From positions 1 through 64,000 of the forward strand of contig JAUIAH010000025.1 of the NCBI GenBank assembly GCA_030425385.1: a stretch of DNA of 64,000 nt, written 5' to 3'. Below, piece by piece: positions 34,787-45,900 of the stretch (within the stretch, counting starts at the first letter, position 1; each line of letters begins with the position of its first letter). The stretch is from Verrucomicrobiia bacterium. Lineage in GTDB: Bacteria; Verrucomicrobiota; Verrucomicrobiia; Verrucomicrobiales; DEV007. A program made the position numbers and the translations under genes. A model generated the notes under the pieces. The model did not search any database and was not told the origin of the DNA. It saw only the letters and a list, made by a program, of their open reading frames with translations.

Positions 34787-35307
34787 GGTGATGTCATGTG
34801 GCGTCGATAGGCCTCAATGCAGCGACCCAAACGTTTGCGTATGCGTGAGAGTTGTTGGTAAATGGCGTCGACCGATTGGCCTCGTTTCCGAGCCATGGCT
34901 CTTCCTGATTGTCGGCCTTCATAGTGTGCCGCGATCAGGTTGAACTGCGTCGCTGGAAGTTTCTTGAGACAATGGCGGAGCGCGCGTTCTTCTAAAGTGG
35001 GTTCTCGTTCCCTTTCAGTGGTCTCAAACGTGTCCGCGAGGGCATTGACGACGTCGGGCTCGAATGGCATGGGGAATCGTCGATCGTTGCGTTTCAATTG
35101 CAGGATCTTCTTGGCGGCGACGCCCCGTGCCCAAGCGCCAAAGGGATGGCAAGGATCATAGGTGTCGTATTTCTGCCAGAGCGTGAGAGCGGTCTCCTGA
35201 AAGACATCTTCTCTGCGCGTGGGATCGGTCACCAGGGATCCAATGAACGCCCGGAGATCGTTCTGGCAGGCATGGAGCGATTGAAGGAATGACTGGTGTG
35301 CGGTCAC
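34783..35307 (-). CDS. ECF sigma factor
   Basis: The 174-residue RNA polymerase sigma factor starts at a GTG. Region 2 (TRREDVFQETALTLWQKY...HPFGAWARGVAAKKILQL, about 30-72) and region 4 (LKKLPATQFNLIAAHYEGRQSGRAMARKRGQSVDAIYQQLSRIRKR, split here for length) are well formed. It belongs to the ECF groups abundant in Verrucomicrobia and Planctomycetes. It is translated together with the anti-sigma-like gene downstream, a cognate pair. Confidence 0.9.
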   Translation of the reverse strand: MTAHQSFLQSLHACQNDLRAFIGSLVTDPTRREDVFQETALTLWQKYDTYDPCHPFGAWARGVAAKKILQLKRNDRRFPMPFEPDVVNALADTFETTEREREPTLEERALRHCLKKLPATQFNLIAAHYEGRQSGRAMARKRGQSVDAIYQQLSRIRKRLGRCIEAYRRHMTSP

Positions 35308-35331
35308 GTCCCCTCTCTTTCCATCAGATCG

Positions 35332-36744
35332 TCAGTTCCTGACGAAAACGTTGTCTTCTTTCTTCGCGGACTCCACGCGACGTTGGTAGTCGTTCATCTC
35401 GCGATCCATCAACGTGTGATAAATGGGGCGACACCCAAGATGATCCGCTACGAAGAAGGCCGTGAGGGAGGCTACGAGAAGAGGCAGCATGAGGGTGTGT
35501 TCGCCTGTCATTTCAGTGATGAGGACTATGCCTGTCAATGGCGCCCGAACGGTAGCCGCAAACAAGGCCGCCATGCCGACGACCGCGAAGGCGCTTGGGT
35601 GTTGGATGTCCATGAAGGTCCATTGATCGGCAAGGAGCCCTAAGCCTAGCCCGGCGTAGGCGCCAAGCACTAACAGAGGGGCGAAGATGCCTCCAGGAGC
35701 ACCAGTGCCATAGCTGATCATCGTCAGAATAAAGCGCACCGCGAGGACGAGCGCCACGGCACTAAGGGCCGCCTTTCCAGACAAGGCGGACTCGGTCAAC
35801 TCGTGGCCGCCTCCCACCAGGCCAGGGTCCAGAGCAGCCGTTGCGGCCACTGTGGTCCCCGCGAGGAGTCCAATGCCAAGCGCGCTTCTGCCAGGAGAGA
35901 GTCTGGGTACGAGATCGATCGAGCGCACGAGGATGTGGTTGAAAGCCACGCCCAGCAGTCCTGCCGCCACTCCGAGGAAGGCAAAGAGTGGCAAGAGTGT
36001 CAGGGGCGGGATAGGATGCGATGGGATCTCAAAGACGGGTTCTTGACCCAACGCCATTCGCGACACCGTATCCGCGACCACAGAAGCTAGCAATGTGGCG
36101 AAGAAGATGCGGCGATGAAACGCGCGTTGAATTTCCTCTAGAACAAACACCAACCCGGCAAGCGGAGCATTGAATGCGGCCGAAAGTCCTGCCCCTGCAC
36201 CGGCGGCAATCAGGATGAAGCGCTCGTCCCCCGTCATCCCCATCAAGCGTCCGGTCAGTTTGCCAGTGGCTCCCCCCATCTGAATCGTCGGCCCCTCGCG
36301 ACCGAGGGCGAGACCAGCTCCGATGGTCAACACCCCACCGATAAACTTCACCGCCAGCACAGGCATTGGAAGCAATCGACGCATGTGCAAGAGTACGGCT
36401 TTCAACTGCGGGATCCCGCTTCCACCGGCTGCTGGGGAAACATGTCGCACTAACAACACGGCGATAGCCGTGCACACGGCCGCGACGAGCCCATGAAGAA
36501 CCACGGTCCAAGGGCCACCTGATTCCGTGAGAACGTGCGTGCGAACGGCTTCGGCAGCGCCCAAGGCCATGCGAAAGGCCACCGCCACCGTCCCCGCGAG
36601 CAAGCCTACGACGATGATTCGAGGCAGCAGCCGAAGGCGATCGCCTCGGGCCGACGCCTCCTCGGAACTCAAACGGGCAATCTCTGCGGGCGAGAGCACC
36701 GATTTCTCCGAAAGAGGAGAGGGCGTTTGAGAGGACGAAGTCAT
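35332..36744 (-). CDS. ClC-type chloride channel/antiporter
   Basis: The 470-residue membrane protein carries the ClC selectivity motifs GSGIPQ, GREGPT and GAPGGIFAPLL, with about a dozen hydrophobic segments and AGLSAAFNAPLAGLVFVLEE. It exchanges chloride (and protons) across the inner membrane. The start is set at MTSSSQTPSPLSEKS (36744), since the upstream extension is not family-like. The coupling Glu and ion-path residues were not individually verified. Confidence 0.93.
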   Translation of the reverse strand: MTSSSQTPSPLSEKSVLSPAEIARLSSEEASARGDRLRLLPRIIVVGLLAGTVAVAFRMALGAAEAVRTHVLTESGGPWTVVLHGLVAAVCTAIAVLLVRHVSPAAGGSGIPQLKAVLLHMRRLLPMPVLAVKFIGGVLTIGAGLALGREGPTIQMGGATGKLTGRLMGMTGDERFILIAAGAGAGLSAAFNAPLAGLVFVLEEIQRAFHRRIFFATLLASVVADTVSRMALGQEPVFEIPSHPIPPLTLLPLFAFLGVAAGLLGVAFNHILVRSIDLVPRLSPGRSALGIGLLAGTTVAATAALDPGLVGGGHELTESALSGKAALSAVALVLAVRFILTMISYGTGAPGGIFAPLLVLGAYAGLGLGLLADQWTFMDIQHPSAFAVVGMAALFAATVRAPLTGIVLITEMTGEHTLMLPLLVASLTAFFVADHLGCRPIYHTLMDREMNDYQRRVESAKKEDNVFVRN

Positions 36745-36887
36745 GGACTCCCCTGCAGTTGAGATCCCCGGACCGCAACCGCTCATTCCTCCCGACCGAT
36801 GCCAAGTGAGCCAGAGAGCTGATCCATGGGGAGGGCTCACCGGTCGCCATGTCTTGGCGATAAAACTATATCTTTCAACTTGCGGGT

Positions 36888-36915
36888 CTTAAAAGATAAC
36901 CGATTATCTTTTAAG
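36888..36915. promoter_or_regulatory. Perfect 12-bp inverted repeat: probable BlaI-type operator
   Basis: CTTAAAAGATAA at 36888-36899 is followed by CCGA and the exact reverse complement TTATCTTTTAAG at 36904-36915. It ends 10 bp before the ATG of the BlaI-like gene at 36926, so a bound repressor would cover the ribosome binding site and promoter. It fits autorepression. Confidence 0.7.
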
Positions 36916-36925
36916 CAGTAAAGCC

Positions 36926-37306
36926 ATGGATCCCTCTCAACTCAGCCGCCGGGAACGTCAGATCATGGATAGCGTCTACGCGCGAGGAGACGCCTCCGTC
37001 TTGCAGATTCAGGATGATCTGCCAGCGGCCCCGTCCACGATGGCGATCCGCCGCATGGTGAGCATCCTTGAGGAGAAAGGGCTGCTCACGAGGGAGAAGC
37101 GCGGTCGGGAATATTTCTACAGGGCCAGGCAACCCCGCCAGCACGCGGGATCCCATGCCCTTCAGCATGTCATCGATACCTTCTTTGAAGGGTCGTTAGA
37201 GTCAGCTCTGGTCGCGCATTTGGCGAAGCCGGGGACGCACTTGTCCGATGCTGAGAGGAAACGATTGCGGAAGCTGATCGATGAAGCGCGTGAACGCGGA
37301 AACTAA
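36926..37306 (+). CDS. BlaI/MecI-family transcriptional repressor (second copy)
   Basis: The 126-residue winged-helix protein (RRERQIMDSVYARGDASVLQ, IRRMVSILEEKGLLTREKRG) is a second BlaI-type repressor. It is clearly related to the one at 32323-32715 (shared RQPRQ and FFxGSL near the C-terminus). A perfect 28-bp inverted-repeat element lies just upstream. The M56-like gene begins 9 bp after its stop. Confidence 0.92.
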   Translation: MDPSQLSRRERQIMDSVYARGDASVLQIQDDLPAAPSTMAIRRMVSILEEKGLLTREKRGREYFYRARQPRQHAGSHALQHVIDTFFEGSLESALVAHLAKPGTHLSDAERKRLRKLIDEARERGN

Positions 37307-37315
37307 CCATTCAAG

Positions 37316-39658
37316 ATGACAATGTTAACAGATGGAATCGGAGTGGAGCACTGGATGTATTGGCAACTTCCTACTTTGGTGCTCTTGATAGGAACTTTCA
37401 CCGTGACCTTCGTGGCGCGGCGCCGATCGGCGGCCGGAAGGCACTTGCTGTGGGCGGCGTGCTTTGTGGCCTTGGTCATCCTGCCAGGAATGCACCTCTG
37501 GTTGCCCAAATGGCAGGTGTGGCCGGCGGTTGATCGGTCGACTGCGAAGGAAACGGACATCCGCCGGGCCGTGCCGTTGGAGCCGATGCCAGCCACCCCA
37601 GTAGACGGGGAGCGCCCTCAGGTAATGCTGGCGCCGACGGAGATGGTAGCAGATTCCTCGGTGGTGGTTCCTTCGTCACCTGTGGACGTCTCAATGCTGG
37701 TGCTCCTGATTTGGGGAAGTGTCAGTGCTGCTTTGTTGGGTAGAATGGCGTGGCACCAGGTGATGCTATGGCGCCTGCGGCTACGAAGTGATCTGTTGCC
37801 AATCGCTGAGATCGATGTGTTGCGAGAGGACTTGGGGATACGTTCTCTCGTTCAGGTGGTGTCTCATGCCAAGGTGACGATGCCGATGACTTGGGGATTG
37901 TGGCGTCCCGTGGTGTGTCTGCCAGGGACGTTCAATGCGTGGTCGCCGACGAAGCGGCGGGCGGTGCTCCTGCATGAGTTGGGGCATGTGCGTCGCAAAG
38001 ACGCGTGGATCGATGCCATCGCCTCGTTGGCGGTGGTGCTCCATTGGATGAACCCTCTCGTGTGGGTCGCACGGCGGCGTTTGGTCGTGGAGCGGGAGCG
38101 GGCGTGCGATGATTTCGTGCTTGGTGAGGGCGTGAAGCCGTCAGATTATGTAGAGACTCTGTTAGACGTGCTAGAGAGTCATGGAGATCGATCACTGCCT
38201 GTAGCGGGAGCAGCCATGGCCGGCGGCAATGGATTGGTGGATCGCATGGAGCGTGTCTTGCGTCCAGGCATGAATCGGCGGGCGACGTCCATCAGCCAAC
38301 GGGTGGGCGTGACGGTCCTCACGGCGGTCATCACCCTTCCGTTAGCAATGGTGCGTGCGCAGGTGACGGAGACGGAAATGGAGACTCCTACATCATCCCC
38401 CAAGACAGCATCGACTGCGGTCGTGGAAGAGTTGGAACGGATCGTCGCCATTCAGGAGCAGTTGGTCAAGGTGTCGGAAGAAGGACAGCAAGCTGGGCGA
38501 GAGGAAATCACTGATGTGTTGGAGGCGCGAATCGAACTCGCGTCGGTGCGCGGCCAGTTGGCGGAGGCGAAAGGGGACTTCGCCAGTGCGGAGGATCACT
38601 TGAAGGCGCGCGTGGCTTTGCTAGAGAAACAATCAGCCCTCATGGAACAGCAGCATGCGGCGGGGACACGAAGCATGCGTGACGTGCTGGAGTCACAGAA
38701 AGCGGTGGGCGATGCGCGTTTGGCAAGGCTTCGAATGGCAGAGCGTCCGCGTCCGGGGATTGCGGCGCTGGAGGAGCGCCTGACGGCGATTCGCGATGAG
38801 TGGGTGCACATTTGGCAAAGTGGTCTTGGGCGCCAACACCCCAAAGTGAAAGAGTTGAAGGAATCGCTTGAACTAGCAGAGAGACAGCTAGCGGAAGCGC
38901 GTGAGCAAGGCGGCGTGTCCCCAATGGAGATGCGGATCCTGGAGTCGGAGATGAAGCTCACACAGTACCGGGCGAGCGGCTTGGGCAATAATCACCCATT
39001 GGTTCGCAAAGAGGAAGCCACGATCAGACACCTGCGCACACCGCTTCCCGAGACTGAGGAAATGAAACTGATCGAAGCATTTGCCAATCGCCCAGATGCG
39101 AACCTTTCCGATCGCGCCCGTGATCTGTATCACAAGTATCTAATGGCAAAGGAAGAGCACCATCAGTTAAGCCTCCACTATAAGGAACGCCATCCAAAGA
39201 TGGTTACAAGTGTGCATATGCTAGAAAAGCTGATCGAGCAGTTGATGGAGGAAGTGAAGGGCGTTGACCGATCGCAGAAAGATGATGGAAGTCTCCTAAA
39301 CTTCCTCAAGCCGTCAGCGGAGTCCTCTGAGCCTGCAACCTGTCGCGTGTGGCTTCGGCGGGCACACTATTTTAAAGATGATATTCCCAACATAAAGGAA
39401 CTCTATTGTGTTGGGCTTAGTTCTCCTGGATCAGAAGATCCTTTGGCGTTTGCATTCGTCCCAAAGAAGTCTGCGTTAGGGCAGAAGCTTGACGGCGAGT
39501 TGCAGTGGTTGGTCTCGTATTCAGGCGACATCGAGCTTGTGTGGAAAGATGTCGAGAACGATCGGTTTGTGGAGATAGCAGGATTGGGAGAGCTACAAAT
39601 GGTCCTTGACGAGTCGCTCGCTTCTCAATCGGGAGACCAATTGAACGCAGATCACTAA
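37316..39658 (+). CDS. M56-type membrane metallopeptidase with a coiled-coil periplasmic domain
   Basis: The 780-residue protein has three N-terminal membrane segments and zinc motif HELGH (220-224) in RRAVLLHELGHVRRKD, plus a further membrane segment near 335-350. The C-terminal ~430 residues are long coiled coil (about 365-650). It contains three repeats built on an HP motif, LGRQHPKVKEL, LGNNHPLVRKEE and YKERHPKMVTS, reminiscent of HP repeats in polysaccharide copolymerases, and TolC-like phrases (QQAGREEITDVLEARIELAS). A beta-rich end domain follows. It pairs with the BlaI-like gene just upstream. The sensed signal is unknown; a cell-envelope or polymer cue is a guess. Confidence 0.85.
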   Translation: MTMLTDGIGVEHWMYWQLPTLVLLIGTFTVTFVARRRSAAGRHLLWAACFVALVILPGMHLWLPKWQVWPAVDRSTAKETDIRRAVPLEPMPATPVDGERPQVMLAPTEMVADSSVVVPSSPVDVSMLVLLIWGSVSAALLGRMAWHQVMLWRLRLRSDLLPIAEIDVLREDLGIRSLVQVVSHAKVTMPMTWGLWRPVVCLPGTFNAWSPTKRRAVLLHELGHVRRKDAWIDAIASLAVVLHWMNPLVWVARRRLVVERERACDDFVLGEGVKPSDYVETLLDVLESHGDRSLPVAGAAMAGGNGLVDRMERVLRPGMNRRATSISQRVGVTVLTAVITLPLAMVRAQVTETEMETPTSSPKTASTAVVEELERIVAIQEQLVKVSEEGQQAGREEITDVLEARIELASVRGQLAEAKGDFASAEDHLKARVALLEKQSALMEQQHAAGTRSMRDVLESQKAVGDARLARLRMAERPRPGIAALEERLTAIRDEWVHIWQSGLGRQHPKVKELKESLELAERQLAEAREQGGVSPMEMRILESEMKLTQYRASGLGNNHPLVRKEEATIRHLRTPLPETEEMKLIEAFANRPDANLSDRARDLYHKYLMAKEEHHQLSLHYKERHPKMVTSVHMLEKLIEQLMEEVKGVDRSQKDDGSLLNFLKPSAESSEPATCRVWLRRAHYFKDDIPNIKELYCVGLSSPGSEDPLAFAFVPKKSALGQKLDGELQWLVSYSGDIELVWKDVENDRFVEIAGLGELQMVLDESLASQSGDQLNADH

Positions 39659-39659
39659 G

Positions 39660-41081
39660 TCACTCCTTCACGGTGACAATCACGCGAGCGTAGCGCGTCA
39701 GGCGTGGCGTGCCGTGATCGGTCACGGCGAGAATGAGGTGCATGGTGCCGGTGCCGGGTGGCATGAGGCGACTGTTAGGCACGATGAAATGAGCTTCTTC
39801 CTGGTCGAACCCGTTGATGCTAAGTGGCTGTCCACTGGTTCCACTCGAAACGGTGAAGGTGCCGACCTCGCCGTAGTAGAACCAATGATAGGAGAGGGCG
39901 TCGCCATCTGGATCGGTGGAGCCTTTGGCACTGAGAGTGACGGTCTCCCCTCGCTTAGCCGTGAGCTCGGCGGCATGGCCCAGGGCAACCACGGGTGGGT
40001 GATTGGCGTCTTTGTAAGCCTTGGTCGTCCAGTCGATCCGGGCGGCGAAGTCGTTCTGATAGGCCTCCCGCCAGCGCCAGATGGTGGCGTGATTGCTCGT
40101 GTGCCAATTGCCATCGATGCCCTTGACTTCATCCACGGCGTCTGCCCACAGCGGACGCGTTTCAGGTTCTTGAAACCACTTCTGCGTCCGAGGTGTGTAG
40201 CGTTCGTAGCGTCCGCCCCACCCGCCCCAGTGCGGCTTGCCAGGGGTGTTCAGACCGTTCTGAACGAGGCCGAGGAAGCTCGGGGTGTCGCCTTCCATGA
40301 GAAACTCAACGCGCGGATACTGCTCGCCGAGCGGGCCGTGTCCGTGCCGAATGTTCTTATCGAGCCAGTAGTTGTTCACCAAGCTGAAATCCGCTCCGGT
40401 GAACCGCGCGTGAAATTTGTCTCCGCTGATGCCACTCCATGTGGCAAAGTGATAGGCGCCGCCGGGATGAATGCCGGGGCTGGCCACGTAGAAGAGGTCT
40501 GGGAACTCCTTGCGAATCCAGGGGCCACTGTTGTCTTGATCCGAGATGGTGTAGACGCGGAGTTTGGAGACGAAGGTGGCGAGCGCTTCGGGAGAACGGG
40601 TCTCGCGCACGCTCCAGAGCGCTTGAGCAAGCACATTGGGGCCACCCCAGACCGTGACCCAAAGAGGGCGTTCGTCTTCCCGATCCACTGCGGCGATGAG
40701 GGCCTTGGATCCAGATGAATCCATGCCTTCGCCAACGGCGTTCATGCCGAAGTCAGGTCGTCCCTCGCGGGTAATCGAGTGGAGAAAGGCGGCGGTGGGA
40801 TAGTCGGGTTCATGGAGCACCAGATTCGGCTGCACCTTGGCGTAAGCGTCGACGATCTCCTTGATGCGCCACGTGGCGATCTCGGTGCGCTGGTGGCGGG
40901 AGGTCGTGGCGACCAGTCCTTCGATGTCGAAGTGATTCGCGTATGTTAGGAGACGCACGAGGGATTGCGCGTCATCAGGCTCATTCTCAATATCCGTGAG
41001 GACAAACAGGCGTTCCTTGGCACTGGCGGCCGTCGCGCACGTGAGTGTGAGGATAAGGGAAAGGGCAACGAAACGATTCAT
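39660..41081 (-). CDS. Exported DUF1593 (nucleoside-hydrolase-like) protein
   Basis: The 473-residue precursor starts at [20 protein letters not shown] (41081), a signal peptide. The mature protein begins [20 protein letters not shown], whose Asp-rich loop recalls the calcium site of nucleoside hydrolases, and matches DUF1593. [14 protein letters not shown] and [15 protein letters not shown] follow. The last ~90 residues are a PKD/Ig-like beta domain ([25 protein letters not shown]). Relatives are thought to act on polysaccharides or nucleosides outside the cell. The gene ends one base after the convergent M56 stop. Confidence 0.8.
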   Translation of the reverse strand: MNRFVALSLILTLTCATAASAKERLFVLTDIENEPDDAQSLVRLLTYANHFDIEGLVATTSRHQRTEIATWRIKEIVDAYAKVQPNLVLHEPDYPTAAFLHSITREGRPDFGMNAVGEGMDSSGSKALIAAVDREDERPLWVTVWGGPNVLAQALWSVRETRSPEALATFVSKLRVYTISDQDNSGPWIRKEFPDLFYVASPGIHPGGAYHFATWSGISGDKFHARFTGADFSLVNNYWLDKNIRHGHGPLGEQYPRVEFLMEGDTPSFLGLVQNGLNTPGKPHWGGWGGRYERYTPRTQKWFQEPETRPLWADAVDEVKGIDGNWHTSNHATIWRWREAYQNDFAARIDWTTKAYKDANHPPVVALGHAAELTAKRGETVTLSAKGSTDPDGDALSYHWFYYGEVGTFTVSSGTSGQPLSINGFDQEEAHFIVPNSRLMPPGTGTMHLILAVTDHGTPRLTRYARVIVTVKE

Positions 41082-41191
41082 GCGAGCGGTCCTAGCAGTT
41101 CTCTCGTCTCTTGGCAATCCTCCAAATGCGAGGTGCGGTGATGCTGTTCTCTGTGCTTGCCCGGCGTGGGCTCCTTTCTATGCTCACGTGC

Positions 41192-42319
41192 ATGATCGTT
41201 GGCACTGTCAAAGAAACCAAGACGCACGAGTATCGGGTTGGACTGACCCCGGCGAGCGTGCGGGCCTATGTTGCGGAGGGACACGAAGTGCTGGTGGAAT
41301 CGGAAGCTGGTCTCGGAATCGGGTTCTCAGATGAGGACTACCGCGCGAGTGGCGCCGAAGTCGCCCCAACGGCGGCGGAGGTCTTCGAACGCGCAGGGAT
41401 GGTGGTGAAAGTGAAAGAACCCCAGCCGAAGGAGATCGCGCACTTGCGGAAAGGTCAGATTCTCTACACCTATCTGCACCTTGCCGCTGACAAGGCCCTG
41501 ACAGAGAGCTTGCTCGACCGTGAGGTGCATTCGGTCGCCTACGAAACGATCGAAGACGGGCGCGGTGGATTGCCGTGCTTGCGCCCCATGAGCGAGATCG
41601 CCGGACGCTTGGCGATCCAGCAAGGGGCGAAGTATCTGGAGAAAGCTTATGGCGGCAGGGGAGTCTTGTTAGGAGGCGTTCCCGGCGTGGCTCGCGGGCG
41701 AGTAGGTATCATTGGCGGCGGGATTGTAGGCCTGAATGCTTGCAAGATGGCGGTGGGGTTGAGTGCGGACGTGACGGTGTTAGACCTTTCGCTGGATCGG
41801 ATGGCTTATTTGGATGATATCTTTGACTCGCAGATCACGACGTTGCACAGCACGCCGCATCACATTGAGGAAGTGCTCAAGCAATCGGATGTGTTGGTGG
41901 GTGCCGTGCTGATTCCGGGAGCGAAAGCTCCCAAATTGGTGAAGCGTGAGGATTTGAGCCTAATGAAACCCGGTGCGGTCATCGTCGATGTGGCCATCGA
42001 TCAAGGAGGCTGTTTCGAAACCTCTCGCCCTACGAGTCACGATGATCCCACCTACATGGTGGACGACGTCGTGCACTACTGCGTGGCCAATATGCCAGGG
42101 GCCGTTGCGCGAACGTCCACCCTAGCACTTACCAGTGTGACCTTGCAGTATGGGTTGCGCTTGGCAGCTGCGGGTGTGGAAGGTTTCTGTCAGGGCGGTG
42201 ACGCCTTGGCCAAAGGCCTGAACACGTTCCGTGGAGAGTGCACGTATGAGGCCGTGGCAAAGGCCCATGACTTGCCCTTCACCCCGTGGTTTGAAGCCAT
42301 GAAAGTGACGCCTTCATGA
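41192..42319 (+). CDS. ald: Alanine dehydrogenase
   Basis: The 375-residue NAD-dependent dehydrogenase begins at [20 protein letters not shown], the family N-terminus; a longer frame from 41111 is non-homologous. The Rossmann motif [16 protein letters not shown] (about 170-185) binds NAD, and KVKEPQ and [11 protein letters not shown] are family blocks. It interconverts alanine with pyruvate and ammonia. It overlaps the gluconokinase gene by 4 bp. Confidence 0.96.
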   Translation: MIVGTVKETKTHEYRVGLTPASVRAYVAEGHEVLVESEAGLGIGFSDEDYRASGAEVAPTAAEVFERAGMVVKVKEPQPKEIAHLRKGQILYTYLHLAADKALTESLLDREVHSVAYETIEDGRGGLPCLRPMSEIAGRLAIQQGAKYLEKAYGGRGVLLGGVPGVARGRVGIIGGGIVGLNACKMAVGLSADVTVLDLSLDRMAYLDDIFDSQITTLHSTPHHIEEVLKQSDVLVGAVLIPGAKAPKLVKREDLSLMKPGAVIVDVAIDQGGCFETSRPTSHDDPTYMVDDVVHYCVANMPGAVARTSTLALTSVTLQYGLRLAAAGVEGFCQGGDALAKGLNTFRGECTYEAVAKAHDLPFTPWFEAMKVTPS

Positions 42320-42831
42320 GTGCAGGGAGAGGGAAGGTCATCGTCTTGATGGGGGTCTGCGGTTGCGGGAAGACCACGGTAGGCGAGCGGCTGGCAGCCC
42401 TCACGGAGGGCGTGTTCGTGGAAGGTGACGCTTACCATTCTGAGGCGAATGTGGAGAAGATGCGCTCAGGCACACCGCTGACCGATGCGGATCGGCAGGG
42501 CTGGCTGGAGACCTTGGCTGAGGTGATCCACGAGCACGCGGAGGGGGATCGCCATTGCTTTGTGGGTTGTTCCGCCCTGAAAGAGGCCTACCGCGAGGTG
42601 CTCCGGACGGGCGATCCTGATCTGCAAGTCGTCTACCTCCATGGCTCGCGGGCCCTCTTGCAGGCACGGATGGAAGCCCGTCAGGGGCACTACATGCCGC
42701 CCGGATTGCTCGATAGTCAGCTGGAGATCCTCGAAGAGCCACGGGAAGCCCTTCGCGTTTCGATCGATCAGGATCCAGATGCAATCGTGCGAGAAATTGC
42801 GTTGGCCCTTTCTCTGGAAGGAGTTGCGTAG
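42316..42831 (+). CDS. gntK: Gluconokinase
   Basis: The 171-residue P-loop kinase has Walker A GVCGCGKTTVG (about 13-23), then FVEGDAYHSEANVEKM and GTPLTDADRQGWLETL, the substrate lid of gluconate kinases. VGCSALKEAYREVLR and GHYMPPGLLDSQLEILEEP are typical. It phosphorylates gluconate to 6-phosphogluconate for the pentose phosphate or Entner-Doudoroff route. It overlaps ald by 4 bp, an odd partner metabolically. Confidence 0.95.
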   Translation: MSAGRGKVIVLMGVCGCGKTTVGERLAALTEGVFVEGDAYHSEANVEKMRSGTPLTDADRQGWLETLAEVIHEHAEGDRHCFVGCSALKEAYREVLRTGDPDLQVVYLHGSRALLQARMEARQGHYMPPGLLDSQLEILEEPREALRVSIDQDPDAIVREIALALSLEGVA

Positions 42832-42923
42832 GATTCAGGCCGTGATTCGCGATCCTGTGTTACAGAAATTAGACTCATTGTAATAAATGGTTGCTGTCGT
42901 CTCAAGAGTGATTCATAATTTCT

Positions 42924-45900
42924 ATGAATTCGATACAAATGAGAACGACTCTTTCCTGTTTCCTGTTTGCGTTGGCGGCTCTCTTCCCGGGGATCGCGCG
43001 TGGGCAATCCTTGGATCTCCATGTCGATACCGGTAGTGGCTACCAGACGAGTGGAAGTGCTGATGTGGGGGCGGTCTTCACGTACCGCCTCCAGTATCAG
43101 TTTCCCAGCGCTGGCGTGACCTACTCAAATGCCCGCGCCGAGATCCGCCTGCCCTCGGGAGTGACCTACCTGGCCAAAGGGGTATCCCCGCATGTCGCAT
43201 CATCGACTTACCTGAGCGGCTCGCGCACGGTTGTCTTTGATTTCCACCCGACGCTTCCGTCCAGTTTCTCTGGAGATCTGCTTGTGAGCGTGCGTTTCCA
43301 AGGCGGCACCCTCACGGGCTCCGTGGGGACGGCCTCTGGCGATCTGTTCTGGGATGCGAATGGAAGTGCTCAATCAACGGCGTCAGCAGATGTGGACGTC
43401 ACGGCAACCAACGGAAGCAACCCGCCGTCGACCTCAGAAGGCATCGACCTCGATTACTGGAAGAGTGCCAATCCCGCCTATCTGGGATCTGGCTATTACT
43501 ACTCGTTAAGGCATGGCAATCGCGGCGCTAGTGATGTCGACAACTACGTGGTTGAACAACACTTTCCCAAAGAGTTCATCTTTGAGTATTGGCGTCATAA
43601 CCGGCGCTTCAAACAAAGCCATCCGGTGCAGGTGCGTTACCAAACCACCGCACAGAGTACGTGGGTGCTGTGGCCGGGCGCACCATTCGATGTCCAGGAT
43701 GGAAGTTCGAAGCATGCTAGTTCCTTGGGGCTTGCTCCCGGGGAGTACGTCACCAAGTTGCAGTTCGACTATGGCACGGTCCCAGCAGGACTCGACTATC
43801 ATCATGAGAAAGCGCCTGCACAACTCTTCCTCATGGGTGAGATCTCCACGAAGAATGGCAACGGCCAGCCGAATGATGTCCATGGCAACCCCATCGCCAT
43901 CGGGACGAACTTTACTGGTTCAGGCACGCTTTCGGCAAATGGTCACGCGACCTTGCATCGATCCTCCACCAGCCGGATTGATCCGGATCTAGCAGAACCA
44001 TACTTCCGTCTCAATTTCCTCACGGGTGGTCCCTACAATCAGAATGAGATCGTCCGGGCGCGTCTCACCGTGCAGTCCCCGCCCGTGAACGTGCTCGACT
44101 TGCAGAATCCCACAATCGTCAGTCTCTTGCCCCCAGAGTTGGAATACGTGGGAAATGTCACTGCGAATCGCGATTTGCCTAACATCTACGCGCAGGCGAA
44201 CTGGAATGGCAGTGGGCAGACCCTGGTCCGTTTCCAGTGGAATGCGGCCAATCCATTGACGATCACGCCGAACACAGAATGGATTGATGTGAATGTGGAC
44301 TTCGATCTGCGCGTCGCTTCCTGGACAGCAGATGGCCGCTACGACACGACTACGATGGGATGGGTGAGTAATCCTTCTCACGGATGCCAGTACAACAATG
44401 AGATCGTCGATAGCCACGACGTGGACTCCGATGGCAACCACTCGGATGTCCATTGTGGGATGTATCGGAGCTTCGAAGTGTTCCGCGACTCGACCACGGA
44501 AGCGGCCACGGTGGTCGTTTCCGATTCTTTCGTCACTGAGGGCGATGCGGTGGCCGTTCGCGTGAGTTTGACGGCGCCCAATGCGACTGACGTGATCGTT
44601 TCCTATGCCACCCGGGGTCAGACGGCGCAGAGTGACGCGGATTTCGTCGACACCTCAGGGAACCTCACGATCCCTGCAGGCGAAACGACGACCACCCTAA
44701 CGGTTCCCACCATTCAGGACCTATTCGTGGAACGTGAGGAAACGTTTCTGCTGATACTAACGGAAGCAAACGGAGCGCCAATCGCGGATGATGATGCCTT
44801 GATCACGATCATTGATGATGATCAAGATGTGGATAAAGACGGCGATGGATTGGTGAGTCTGCAAGACTGGGATGATGACAATGACGGCATCTTGGATCGG
44901 GATGAAGGCTGGAAACTTCAGGACGTCGATGCCCAACTTTACCTGCAAATGTCAGGAGATGCCTCCGCGCAAGCGAATGAGGTCACCCTCACGCATGAGA
45001 GCAATGATAGCGCTGGAAAGGCGATGTCGACCAAGCGCATGGACCTGAACTACGACATGCGTTTAGACTTTCAGATCTACCTTGGAGATCGCGACGCGGA
45101 TGGCGCGGATGGCATGGCCTTCGTTCTTCATAACGACCCCGCGGGGACTTCCGCCCTCGGAGCCAATGGCTATGGATTGGGGGCTCATGGGATCCAGAAT
45201 GGCATTGCGCTAGAGTTTGATACCTATCAGAATCGCTTTGATTCGAGTGATGATCACACGGTGATCTGGGACACGGATACCGGTGTGGCGGTGAATGAGA
45301 ATTGGGATACCGCGCCCGATTTCCTGAGTGTTGCGATTGCCCACGAGAATCTGGAGGACGGGCAATGGCATGCGGTGACGGTCACCTGGGATGCCCGCGC
45401 GCAGACACTCGCTTACACCCTGGACGGGGTCATTGCCGGGCAAGTCACGGCGGATCTTGCCAGTGATTACCTGGACGGAAGCCGCTTTGCCTACTTCGGT
45501 TGGACGGGATCCACCGGGTTGCATGTCAATCACCAGGCCGTGCGCGTGGTTGGCTATGAAGGGGAATTTGACGACGCTTACTTCCTCCAGCGCGATACGG
45601 ATGGCGATGGTCTGCCGGATCACTGTGATTTGGATAGTGACAACGACGGCATCGCTGATGTGATCGAGGCAGGAGGTGATGATCCTGACAATGATGCCAT
45701 CGTGGGAGCCGGTGCCATCACAGATGTGGATGGCGATGGCGTCCACGATGGGGTGGACGATGTGGACGGCGGTCATGCCGCCCAAGAGGTCACGACGGGA
45801 ACGCCGCTTGCGCTTCCCAACTCGGATTCCACAGGCAGAGCGGACTGGCGCGACATCGATGCCGATGATGATGGGATCCCGGACAACGTGGAAGCGCAGG

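Noticed and set aside
36029-36850. 273-codon frame overlapping the ClC gene in another frame
   Set aside because: The ClC selectivity motifs fix the real frame; this one is Arg/Ser-rich shadow coding.
39714-40718. 334-codon frame antisense to the DUF1593 gene
   Set aside because: It lies wholly opposite a gene with a signal peptide and clear family motifs; the translation shows no family character.
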